Counted from the first letter of the stretch, positions 1-5,316 are shown. The stretch is 5,316 nucleotides of DNA from JBNKEI01 sp050288705 (GCA_050288705.1 JBNKEI010000058.1:1-5316); one strand, 5' to 3'. Numbers and translations are program-made. Notes: generated by a model from the letters alone, not told the origin.

Positions 1-150
1 AGCTAGATAAAGCTGTTCAGTGTTTTTGATACCAGCCTTTTCCAGCTTAGCAAGCGTGTTCTTATCCAACCAGTCGAAAGCTATCATTAGCTGGGGTTTC
101 GGAAAGAAGCCTTCCACTACCCGGCGAAGTAGGTTGAGGTAAGTTGGGAT
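1..150 (-). pseudogene. Fragment of an unidentified protein gene, cut by the left edge
   Basis: This is an open minus-strand frame of 50 codons that continues beyond the left edge. It has protein-like content: a segment NLLRRVVEGFFPKPQ, then an internal ATG at 87-85, then AFDWLDKNTLAKLEKAGIKN and TEQLYLA. The part L-D-x-x-T-L-A-K-L-E-K-A-G-I-x-x-T-E-Q-L resembles the helix-hairpin-helix repeats of DUF4332-like proteins, but this is a resemblance only. The frame is closed upstream by a TAG at 153-151 and no ATG precedes the conserved-looking part. In the neighbouring minus frame the upstream DNA also reads as protein (MNQYYKSHVGKTIALLANNS from 217). A frame change near 150 would join the two, which suggests a decayed gene. 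The alternative is an intact gene starting at GTG 117-115 or ATG 87. I do not recognise the protein. Confidence 0.35.
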
Positions 151-507
151 CTACACCGGAATTATTGGCGAGCAATGCGATAGTCTTCCCAACATGGGAT
201 TTATAATATTGGTTCATCGCATGAGCTACTACATAAATCAAGACTCAGATGGTCTCGGCGATCTCCAAAAGCGTCTTGAGTCCACGGACCTGATCCAAGC
301 CACCAACCGCTGCTTGAAGGAATTACTCACAATTGAGAAACAGTGTGCCAACATCAAGAACCCGACGTTGCAGGACCTCTCGGTCGACAGGTAGGTGTAA
401 GCTGATGTTCTTGAGATCTATTCCCATTTTTGCAACTACTCGACACCATACAATAAGCACACTCTGGCTGATGATCACTTGCAACCTCACTCTACCGTAG
501 GATAAAT
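151..507. other. Stretch without a convincing gene
   Basis: No intact gene with a ribosome binding site is visible here. A plus-strand frame is open from 143 to 394 (ATG at 194). Its later part is helical and charged in composition and has C or G in most third positions, but no Shine-Dalgarno sequence precedes the ATG. The exactly antisense frame on the minus strand also reads as protein-like text from about position 510 down to 326. It contains V-I-I-S-Q-S-V-L-I-V-W and an internal ATG at 427. It is broken by a TAA at 325-323 and a TGA at 247-245. Either the plus ORF is a small gene, or the minus strand carries the degraded 5' part of the fragment at 1-150. The sequence alone does not decide this. 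Confidence 0.4.
479..507 (+). promoter_or_regulatory. Weak candidate promoter for the methyltransferase gene
   Basis: TTGCAA at 479-484 could serve as a -35 box and GATAAA or ATAAAT at 501-507 as a -10 box, with 16-17 bases between them. Both are only partial matches to the sigma-70 consensus. Transcription would start about 30 bases before the chosen ATG at 547. It is listed because the gene needs its own promoter: no plus-strand gene lies directly upstream. Confidence 0.25.
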
Positions 508-530
508 ATGCTGTACGAATACAGCTTAAT

Positions 531-538
531 GGGAGGAA
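531..538 (+). promoter_or_regulatory. Ribosome binding site that sets the methyltransferase start
   Basis: GGGAGGAA lies eight bases before the ATG at 547. This is a strong Shine-Dalgarno match at normal spacing. The earlier in-frame ATG codons at 508 and 529 have no such site, so translation most likely starts at 547 and the 13 extra upstream codons are not used. Confidence 0.8.
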
Positions 539-546
539 TAGACATA

Positions 547-1188
547 ATGAATAATTCTACTATTCGAAAAATGTATAACCTTTTTTCCTCCATCCCTGGA
601 TTCTGGGAGCTTGATAGCTGGATAGGGCGAGCTACTGCTAATTCTCCCTATCGGGCTCAACTTATCGAGACGCTTGGTTTAGGTGTCTCCTCTCGAGTTC
701 TCGACGTAGCCTGCGGAACCGGTCTCAATTTTGAGCTTCTTCAGAAGTCCCTTGACGCCAAAGGACTGCTTGCTGGTATCGATCAGTCAGGAAAATCGTT
801 GGCTTTGGCTCAAAAAATGGTACGAAATCGAGGTTGGGAAAACGTTAAACTCGTTGAAGCAGACTGTGCAGCGTACAAGCCAGAAGAACCTTTTGACGCC
901 GCACTATGCACTTTTGCCATTGATATAATACCTCCCTGGCGCGAAACGATCGACATGATGGTCAATGCCATTCGCCCAGAGGGAAAAATTGGTTTTATCG
1001 GGTTTAAAGAATCATCAAGAAACAAATACAAAATGTTTAATTCCCTTTGGCGAAAAACGGGTATCGTCTTCGGCGGGGTTGAATTGGGCCGACCGGTTCG
1101 AGAATATTTGAGCCAACAATGTAACGAGATTTTATATAAAGAAGTCCACGGAGGTTTCTACTATATCCTGGTCGGTTCAAAAAAATAG
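547..1188 (+). CDS. Class I SAM-dependent methyltransferase
   Basis: The gene encodes a soluble 213-residue protein that should transfer a methyl group from S-adenosylmethionine. It has a Rossmann-type fold. Motif I is VLDVACGTG at residues 51-59. The acidic residue ending the second strand is D79 (A-G-I-D-Q). Motif II is around V-E-A-D106, the FDAALCTFAIDI strand follows at 116-127, and the post-motif IRPEGKIGF is at 142-150. The N-terminal MYNLFSSIPGFWELDSW helix and the C-terminal G-G-F-Y-Y-I-L-V-G-S-K strand resemble UbiE/MenG-like and phosphatidylethanolamine methyltransferase-like small enzymes. The substrate cannot be told from the sequence and no gene symbol is justified. The length is normal for a single-domain enzyme and the frame is intact. 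It has no signal peptide, so it is cytoplasmic or membrane-peripheral. It converges on the large minus-strand gene ending at 1439, and no clear terminator follows its stop codon. The start is chosen from the GGGAGGAA site; an extended form from 508 is possible but less likely. Confidence 0.92.
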   Translation: MNNSTIRKMYNLFSSIPGFWELDSWIGRATANSPYRAQLIETLGLGVSSRVLDVACGTGLNFELLQKSLDAKGLLAGIDQSGKSLALAQKMVRNRGWENVKLVEADCAAYKPEEPFDAALCTFAIDIIPPWRETIDMMVNAIRPEGKIGFIGFKESSRNKYKMFNSLWRKTGIVFGGVELGRPVREYLSQQCNEILYKEVHGGFYYILVGSKK

Positions 1189-1388
1189 GCGACAATACTC
1201 TCATCACTTGTATGCGTAATTGTGGCGAGCTCTTCACTATTCTTTTCCAATTGCTCAGCGACCCACCGAGCCTCTGGTTCATCCCCAATAATGGCTGGCC
1301 CCTCTTGCGTGGTCTCTAGACCCGCTCGCTTTTTTCTTTTAGGGTCAAGCTGGCAATCTTTTTCGGTTATTGACAGCATGGCTACCAC
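1161..1388 (-). CDS. Doubtful small hypothetical ORF downstream of the lipoprotein gene
   Basis: This is an open frame of 75 codons using a GTG at 1388-1386; an ATG at 1379-1377 would give 72. It encodes a charged, hydrophilic, Glu-rich peptide containing K-R-K-K-R, then GDEPEARWVAEQLEKNSEEL. It has no signal peptide or membrane segment, and I recognise no family. It begins 50 bases after the stop of the large minus-strand gene and runs 28 bases into the 3' end of the convergent methyltransferase gene. No Shine-Dalgarno sequence precedes either start. A second minus frame just upstream starts at ATG 1428 (MGIEGMKQLVATIRGSHAV) and stops soon after. The two frames could be halves of one gene broken in the A run near 1357-1361. 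It could be a small gene, a frameshifted remnant, or chance. The composition is the only argument for it. Confidence 0.3.
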   Translation of the reverse strand: MVAMLSITEKDCQLDPKRKKRAGLETTQEGPAIIGDEPEARWVAEQLEKNSEELATITHTSDESIVAYFFEPTRI

Positions 1389-1438
1389 GTATGGTGGCGA
1401 CCAGCTGCTTCATTCCCTCTATCCCCATACTTATCGGC

Positions 1439-3535
1439 TTACTCCAGAGATATAAAAAAGAAATCATCTAGCTCGCCAGCAAAGAATCCACCGGTCGGAA
1501 ATGTTGTCTTGTCGCCGCTCAAGGACGTGTTCGCCCCCAAGGCAAAGGGTTCTTCATTGCCGGGGAATTCTGTATCGTCTTTATATTGCTTGCCCAGTCC
1601 GCCAGGGTAGGGGTTGCTCCATGACCCGACCAGCTTTTTGTCTTCGTCCCAAAGCATAAGCGTGAGTTGCGGTTGGCCAAAGATTACCGTCAAGCGATGC
1701 CATCTATCGGCGTGAAGGGGGGCCGCTAGGGTATTAATAAAGAATGATTCTTCTGTGTTTTGGATGCGGATGCGGATCTCGCCGTGTACTAGTGAGGCAC
1801 TCAAATGTCCTCCGTCGTCGCAGTTCTGGGAGTCTTTGCTCAGGATACTTGCGCGACTGTCGAGGTGGCTAGTCTTGAACCAAATAGCTACTGCTCCAGA
1901 ATTGACTTGGTATGCAGTTGATTCAAACTTCGTTGAATCAGGCAATTCGAGGTAACCGCCGTTTCCGTAGGTGCGGACTGCTTTGCCAGCTACATCAGCT
2001 GCATCAGGCACACCGCGTTCCACGTACTTTTTTTGAGTTCCATTCCATCCGTTAATTGTCTCCGCTACTTCCGAATCGGCTTCGGTATTGTCTAGCGGGG
2101 CATGTGCCAGAGCAGTTCCCACGTAGTATTGGTGCGACGTGATCGGTCCCATTTCTCCGGCGAGGGTGTCGGCCGCGGCCTGCAACTGCGTGGTCTTTTG
2201 TAACACCAGTGGCTGGTTATACACCTCGCGGGTGGGAGAATTTGCGGGGTCTGAGCCATCCAAAGTGTAGTAGATGTTGCTCGCTTCTGATGTTGCGGCG
2301 AGCGAGACAGTCACTTCGTTCACATAGACGAACGACTCTGGCGTCATTTTTACTCGCGGAAGAAGTGCATCTTCGGTCTCAAACTCGATCTCTGGGCTCG
2401 ACTGGTCGTAGCCAACTATGGCATCGGTAGCGGCCTTAAAATCATCCCAGCTCACTGCTATTACTCCGGGGTTGTTCACATTTTTTTTGTAGCCCGGGCT
2501 CACGCTAAATTTTAGGGTGGCGTCTACAGTCCCGAGAGTACACTTTCCCATGCTGGTCCAGGTTTTCCCGTCCAGTTTTATCAATGCCGTCACCACCGAT
2601 TCTTCTCTGGTCAGGCGAAATGGTACATAACCTGCTGGTTCTGTCTGTTTACTTAGTGGTCTCCATCGCTCGAAGTATTCGATGGTTGGGGAGTCAATAT
2701 TTGTATGTCGAATTATGCAGGTGTGGTTATCATCGGTGGAAACAGCAATTTCGATTTTAGCTGGGCGAGAGAGATCGCCAGCTGGCCATTGTTCCAGGTT
2801 TTGGTTGAAATCAACCTGGAAATCTCCTCTAAGCAGCGGGTCTAGTGTCATTTCCGATGATATTGTGTCAATACCTTCGTTTGTTCGTATCCACAATGCG
2901 CCGCCCTGTTCACCCAATTGAGCGGTGTTGGTAATGTTCGGGATCCATAGAGTGTCATCAATAGACCCATCGTCAAACTGATCCGTAATGAGCTCGGTGT
3001 CCTCCGTGGCGAGCTCTGCCCGTTGCAGCGTTAGCGCACCGTTTACCATTTCCAGACCGCTAGGTATGTTCAGGATGCGCGCTGAGCGTCCGGCGGCCAA
3101 CCATTCAGCTTGGCCGTTTGTTCCCTGGACTGTGATGCGGCCTAGCGTGGCCTTGGACCGACCATCTGACACCAGTCGCGCTCGCATCGCCAGATAGCGA
3201 CCTTCTCGTGATCCAAGCTTTCGCATTTCCCCTATTGAACGCCATGGTCCCTCTGGTTGCAGGTCTGGTTTGTTTCCTACGGAGATTTGAAACTCAATCT
3301 TGGCATTTCCGGTTGTTCTGGTTTCGGCGGTAAATGTATCCATTTTCCAGCCGGGTTCGACAGGTCCCTCTCGTTTAACACAAACCTCTTTATCGCAATA
3401 TGATTCTTCCGGGCAGTCGCTACTATTAGAACAACTATATGGAAGTTTCAGGCATCCCGGGAGAATGAAAGCACAACCAATTAGCAAAATCACGATAACG
3501 CCAATAGAAAAATATAGTAAACGCAATCCTAACAC
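1439..3535 (-). CDS. Large modular exported lipoprotein with CHB_HEX_C-like and LamG-like domains
   Basis: The gene encodes a 698-residue surface or periplasmic protein, probably structural or carbohydrate/protein-binding. No catalytic motif is visible. Residues 1-27 form a hydrophobic signal sequence with two possible lipoboxes, LLIG-C21 and LPG-C28. A cysteine module follows (C35, C41, C47, C52; core S-D-C-P-E-E-S-Y-C-D), typical of secreted proteins of Myxococcota-like bacteria. Residues 62-137 look like a beta-sandwich region with W98-x-x-I and Y114-L-A-M-R-A-R-L, as in discoidin-like segments. Residues 184-370 form a second beta-sandwich (D-Q-F-D-D-G ... W197) of a DUF1349-like, laminarinase-like type. 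Residues 396-472 carry the chitobiase/hexosaminidase C-terminal signature I-Y-Y-T-L-D-G-S-D-P at 421-430. Residues 473-698 resemble a LamG/concanavalin A-like lectin domain, with A-I-W-F-K-T at 550-555, R611-W-H-R-L-T-V and a closing G-E-L-D-D-F-F-F. The GTG start is supported by AGGGGG five bases upstream. The frame is intact and the gene appears monocistronic. Domain names other than the CHB_HEX_C-like one are inference. Confidence 0.9.
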   Translation of the reverse strand: MLGLRLLYFSIGVIVILLIGCAFILPGCLKLPYSCSNSSDCPEESYCDKEVCVKREGPVEPGWKMDTFTAETRTTGNAKIEFQISVGNKPDLQPEGPWRSIGEMRKLGSREGRYLAMRARLVSDGRSKATLGRITVQGTNGQAEWLAAGRSARILNIPSGLEMVNGALTLQRAELATEDTELITDQFDDGSIDDTLWIPNITNTAQLGEQGGALWIRTNEGIDTISSEMTLDPLLRGDFQVDFNQNLEQWPAGDLSRPAKIEIAVSTDDNHTCIIRHTNIDSPTIEYFERWRPLSKQTEPAGYVPFRLTREESVVTALIKLDGKTWTSMGKCTLGTVDATLKFSVSPGYKKNVNNPGVIAVSWDDFKAATDAIVGYDQSSPEIEFETEDALLPRVKMTPESFVYVNEVTVSLAATSEASNIYYTLDGSDPANSPTREVYNQPLVLQKTTQLQAAADTLAGEMGPITSHQYYVGTALAHAPLDNTEADSEVAETINGWNGTQKKYVERGVPDAADVAGKAVRTYGNGGYLELPDSTKFESTAYQVNSGAVAIWFKTSHLDSRASILSKDSQNCDDGGHLSASLVHGEIRIRIQNTEESFFINTLAAPLHADRWHRLTVIFGQPQLTLMLWDEDKKLVGSWSNPYPGGLGKQYKDDTEFPGNEEPFALGANTSLSGDKTTFPTGGFFAGELDDFFFISLE

Positions 3536-3540
3536 ATAAT

Positions 3541-3546
3541 CCCCCT
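3541..3546 (-). promoter_or_regulatory. Ribosome binding site of the lipoprotein gene
   Basis: Read on the minus strand, AGGGGG is followed by ATTAT and then the GTG start at 3535-3533. This strong purine-rich site at five-base spacing supports GTG as the start. The overlapping ATG at 3537-3535 is in another frame and does not lead to a long protein. Confidence 0.75.
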
Positions 3547-3585
3547 GTTTTCACGGTATGGATTATCAACGTAACTTTCCTGTAC

Positions 3586-3614
3586 TTTCTAGGTCAGGTA
3601 TTCAGTAACGTCAA
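3586..3614 (-). promoter_or_regulatory. Candidate sigma-70-type promoter of the lipoprotein gene
   Basis: On the minus strand TTGACG (3614-3609) is followed after exactly 17 bases by TAGAAA (3591-3586). The -35 box matches five of six consensus bases and the -10 box four of six. The surrounding DNA is AT-rich. Transcription would begin near 3579, leaving a leader of about 44 bases that includes the AGGGGG site. No operator-like palindrome overlaps the boxes. Confidence 0.5.
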
Positions 3615-3682
3615 CAAAATTAAATAAGTTCTTTAGGTTATCGAGTTTTATTTGTTTACTTAAAGCTTGTTGCCCAAGATCA

Positions 3683-3727
3683 ATCAAACGAGCTCTGAGT
3701 TCGGCTTAGTCCAATTAGTCGTTTGAT
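3683..3727. repeat. Perfect 9-bp inverted repeat with an inner hairpin
   Basis: ATCAAACGA at 3683-3691 is the exact reverse complement of TCGTTTGAT at 3719-3727, separated by 27 bases. The spacer itself can fold: CTGAG (3695-3699) pairs with CTTAG (3705-3709), with one G-T pair, around the loop TTCGG. Together they form a nested stem structure just upstream of the lipoprotein promoter region and before the transposase remnant. The role is unknown. It could be a protein-binding site, a mobile-element end or a structured transcript. No U tract follows on either strand, so it is not a standard terminator. Confidence 0.55.
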
Positions 3728-3730
3728 CAT

Positions 3731-3745
3731 AGCCGCGCTACGGCT
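3731..3745. repeat. Short GC-rich hairpin
   Basis: AGCCG and CGGCT flank the five-base loop CGCTA, giving a perfect 5-bp stem. It begins three bases after the larger inverted repeat. Its GCTACGG part (3737-3743) recurs at 3772-3778 inside the next hairpin. It has no T run after it, so it is not an evident terminator. Confidence 0.45.
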
Positions 3746-3758
3746 CAGGTGAATTTGT

Positions 3759-3788
3759 GCGTTTTTAAGCGGCTACGGCAAACGCTTA
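3759..3788. repeat. Overlapping inverted repeats
   Basis: GCGTTT at 3759-3764 can pair with AAACGC at 3780-3785. Alternatively TAAGCG at 3766-3771 can pair with CGCTTA at 3783-3788. The two structures are mutually exclusive. The spacer includes a second copy of GCTACGG. This is the third hairpin-capable segment within about 100 bases of noncoding DNA. Confidence 0.4.
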
Positions 3789-3797
3789 TTAATTATC

Positions 3798-3817
3798 GGA
3801 CCCTAGAATATTGGTCC
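3798..3817. repeat. Small inverted repeat beside the transposase breakpoint
   Basis: GGACC at 3798-3802 and GGTCC at 3813-3817 are reverse complements separated by ten AT-rich bases. A further GGTCCC follows at 3825-3830, just before the first recognisable transposase codon at 3831. It may mark the junction where the 5' part of the transposase gene was lost, but a stem this short can occur by chance. Confidence 0.3.
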
Positions 3818-3830
3818 CGGGATAGGTCCC

Positions 3831-4813
3831 CTTCATGTAGTTTTGCCAGACGGTATATTTCTTAGAGACGACAGCAGCAAAGTAATTTTTCAACCCATTG
3901 TTTCACCTAGAGAGGAAGATATTTACAAAATTGCTACTCGTATCGTCCGAAGAATTCGTTGTTTACTCGAAAAGCGAGAACTTCTTCGACCACAGAATAA
4001 TACAAATGAAGATTTAAACACAATGGATATTCTAGCAAAACAACTGCCGTTTTCCGAAAGTGGATTTGTCGATAGGCCTCGCTACAAAGCACGTCTGTCT
4101 GCCTTTATTGAAGGGTTTTCGCTACAAGCAGGCATTCACGTTCATCAAAATGACAGACCTGGACTCGAACATTTATGCCGATATGGTTCTCGACCACCCA
4201 TTGCTATTTCTCGATTGAAACGGCTGGATGATGGTAATTACGAATACTCTTTAAAATATCCGCTTCCTAATGGTTCGTATAAATTGGTTTTGTCTGGTCA
4301 GCAATTAATGGCTCGCTTAGTACTCCTGGTGCCTCGTCCTAAAATCCATCTTGTCAAATATTATGGTGTTTTTGCATCTAATTCGAGCTGGCGAAGTTCG
4401 ATTGTTCCTTCTTCTTGCCCCGAGTCCAATACATCCGATCCTACAATTAGTGCGACTTCATCCTCGTCGCCTGATTTGTCCGCAACATTGGCTCACATAA
4501 CCTCTTCTAGCTCTTTTGCCATTCTCTCGGAATTGAAACCCTACTCTTCTTTTACCTTTTCCGATGATCATTATTTTTCTCCTAGGATGGCTGATAATCC
4601 TCGTAAGCGCTATTTAGATTGGGCTTCGCTCCTAAAACGTGTTTTGGTAACGATGTGTTGGTTTGCCCGAATTGTGGTAATACCAGAACAATCACTGCAT
4701 TTATTGAAGAGCCAACTATTGCTCGTAAAATTCTCGCTCATCTCGGATTGCCAACTACCGGACCTCCATGCGCGAAATCGCGTTGTTCGTTCCAGGCTGA
4801 GCTCTTTTCATAA
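3831..4813 (+). pseudogene. Truncated, frameshifted Y2/HUH-type (IS91-like) transposase
   Basis: Intact relatives (Pfam Y2_Tnp, PF04986) nick and rejoin single-stranded DNA using an HUH metal site and a tyrosine. Here recognisable sequence begins at L-H-V-V-L-P-D-G-I-F. Relatives read H-F-H-V-L-V-P-D-G-V-F, so the copy starts inside the HUH motif. The first histidine, the N-terminal zinc-binding region and any start codon are missing, and the frame is closed by a TAG at 3804. Downstream, GFSLQAGIHVHQNDRPGLEH is followed by L-C-R-Y-G-S-R-P-P, with the likely catalytic Tyr at codon 4182-4184. I-H-L-V-K-Y-Y-G-V-F-A is also typical. A Ser-rich stretch covers about 4381-4560. After L-L-K-R-V the frame shifts by one base in the T run 4642-4645 (four Ts where five would keep frame). 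The other frame then supplies F-G-N-D-V-L-V-C-P-N-C-G (CPxC at 4664-4675) and A-R-K-I-L-A-H-L-G-L-P, ending at the TAA 4811-4813. The first frame stays open until 4925 only by chance. It is almost certainly inactive. Confidence 0.88.
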
Positions 4814-4853
4814 GTCTTTAAACGAGCAGCATAAATGTAGCGCCCACATGAAA

Positions 4854-4882
4854 ATGTCCGGTTTCGCCCAAGTAGATGTCCG
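4854..4882 (+). repeat. Direct repeat ATGTCCG at the likely insertion-sequence end
   Basis: ATGTCCG occurs at 4854-4860 and again at 4876-4882, a 22-base period, which places both copies on the same face of the helix. They lie just upstream of the transposase gene. As inference, they are transposase-binding sites within the left terminal repeat. A matching inverted copy would be expected at the right end, outside the window. Confidence 0.45.
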
Positions 4883-4921
4883 CTATCTGCGTAATGAAAC
4901 ATCACCAGAGAGCATGGACAA

Positions 4922-5316
4922 ATGACGACGGAACTGGTCACAATGAGCACAAAAGAGCTTAATCGGCTTGAAATTATACAGCGTGTTATCGAGCGCCGGA
5001 TGACCCAGAAAAAGGCCGCGGAGATGCTCGATCTTTCTGAGCGACAAACCAGGCGCCTATGCACCGCATATGGGCAAGCAGGACCGACTGCCATAATTTC
5101 AAAGAAGCGTGGTCGCCCCAGTAACCGGCGGCTATCTGAGGAGCTTAGGACGCGAGCTATAGCAATTGTTCGTGAGCGTTATGCTGACTTTGGACCCAAG
5201 CTGGCCTTTGAAAAGCTTGTCGAATTACATGGCATCCACGTAGGACGGGAAACGCTCCGCAAATGGCTAGCCGAAGCCGGAATATGGATTACCAGAGATC
5301 TGCGACGCCGGATGGT
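4922..5316 (+). CDS. ISNCY/IS481-like transposase, N-terminal part
   Basis: The visible 131 codons run off the right edge. The protein should bind the ends of its insertion sequence and cut and join DNA with a DDE integrase core that lies outside the window. Residues 10-50 form a helix-turn-helix: STKELNRLEIIQRVIERR, then M-T-Q-K-K-A-A-E-M-L-D-L-S-E-R-Q-T-R-R-L. A basic linker K-K-R-G-R-P-S-N-R-R follows at 61-70, then E-R-Y-A-D-F-G-P-K-L-A-x-E-K-L at 85-99. A second helix-turn-helix (V-G-R-E-T-L-R-K-W-L-A-E-A-G-I-W) is at 107-122. This order is characteristic of the transposases filed as ISNCY in ISfinder-style annotation. That assignment is from recall of the family. Two ATG starts are possible. 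ATG 4922 has AGAGAG nine bases upstream, while ATG 4943 (M-S-T-K-E-L) has only a weak site. I use 4922. No stop or frameshift is seen. Confidence 0.9.
   Translation, partial: MTTELVTMSTKELNRLEIIQRVIERRMTQKKAAEMLDLSERQTRRLCTAYGQAGPTAIISKKRGRPSNRRLSEELRTRAIAIVRERYADFGPKLAFEKLVELHGIHVGRETLRKWLAEAGIWITRDLRRRM

Larger units (their letters stand above)
4854..5316 (+). mobile_element. Left part of an ISNCY/IS481-like insertion sequence
   Basis: A second insertion sequence starts shortly after the Y2 remnant and runs off the right edge. The left boundary is inferred from the repeated ATGTCCG motifs at 4854-4882, about 40 bases before the transposase start. This is the usual place for the terminal inverted repeat. 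The right end and the target duplication lie outside the window, so the exact first base is uncertain. The visible transposase part is intact. The element may have inserted into, or next to, the older Y2 element, whose right end is not visible before 4854. Confidence 0.6.

Noticed and set aside
194..394. Plus-strand ORF of 66 codons as a confident gene
   Set aside because: It has no Shine-Dalgarno sequence, no recognised family, and an in-register protein-like frame on the opposite strand. It is kept only as a possibility in the description of 151-507.
1357..1410. Bidirectional terminator between the convergent genes
   Set aside because: CCAC/GTGG around 1384-1401 and the AGCTGG/CCAGCT pair are weak or widely spaced and have no adjacent T run.
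3759..3788. Integron attC site or rho-independent terminator
   Set aside because: The stems are short and alternative, the attC core consensus sequences are absent, and no proper GC stem followed by a T tract is present on either strand.
4814..4925. Continuation of the first Y2 transposase frame to the TGA at 4923-4925
   Set aside because: After the T run at 4642-4645 the family similarity moves to the other frame, which ends at 4813. The remaining open frame has no family resemblance and runs into the next element's left end.
4738..5094. Minus-strand open frame of 118 codons across the transposase junction
   Set aside because: It is antisense to the convincing transposase frame and to the Y2 C-terminal part, has a Ser/Arg/Cys-rich shadow-like composition, and no ribosome binding site.
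1..5316. CRISPR array, tRNA or rRNA genes
   Set aside because: I found no regularly spaced repeats, cloverleaf sequence or rRNA-like blocks on reading both strands.

Overview
The window looks like an accessory stretch of a bacterial chromosome with a moderate GC content. The only phylogenetic hint is the large minus-strand lipoprotein. Its short cysteine module (S-D-C-P-E-x-x-Y-C-D-x-x-x-C) directly after the signal peptide is common in secreted proteins of Myxococcota, Bradymonadota and other former Deltaproteobacteria. The two transposase types at the right end are also frequent there. This placement is an inference and no marker gene is present.

Layout. Positions 1-507 hold no convincing intact gene. 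A minus-strand reading frame at 1-150 looks like real protein and runs off the left edge, but the sequence upstream of it is broken by stops and a frame change, so it may be a decayed gene. Positions 547-1188 (+) encode a complete class I SAM-dependent methyltransferase of unknown substrate, with a good ribosome binding site. A large minus-strand gene converges on it (1439-3535). It encodes a 698-residue exported, probably lipid-anchored, modular protein with a cysteine-rich stalk, beta-sandwich regions, a chitobiase C-terminal-like domain and a C-terminal LamG/concanavalin-like domain. It has a promoter candidate and a strong Shine-Dalgarno sequence. Between the two genes is a doubtful small minus-strand ORF (1161-1388).

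Positions 3683-3817 are noncoding and unusually rich in inverted repeats. They border a mobile-element graveyard. At 3831-4813 (+) lies a remnant of a Y2/HUH (IS91-like, PF04986-type) transposase. It lacks everything upstream of the second histidine of the HUH motif and carries a one-base frameshift in a T run at 4642-4645. Directly after it comes the left end of a second insertion sequence, with repeated ATGTCCG motifs, and then the start of an apparently intact ISNCY/IS481-like transposase (4922 to the right edge).

The genes do not form an obvious pathway. The methyltransferase and the lipoprotein are convergent, separately transcribed units, and the right third is mobile DNA. I see no clear new defence or biosynthetic system. 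The features most worth a second look are the modular lipoprotein, the structured intergenic region and the transposase remnant cut inside its catalytic motif.
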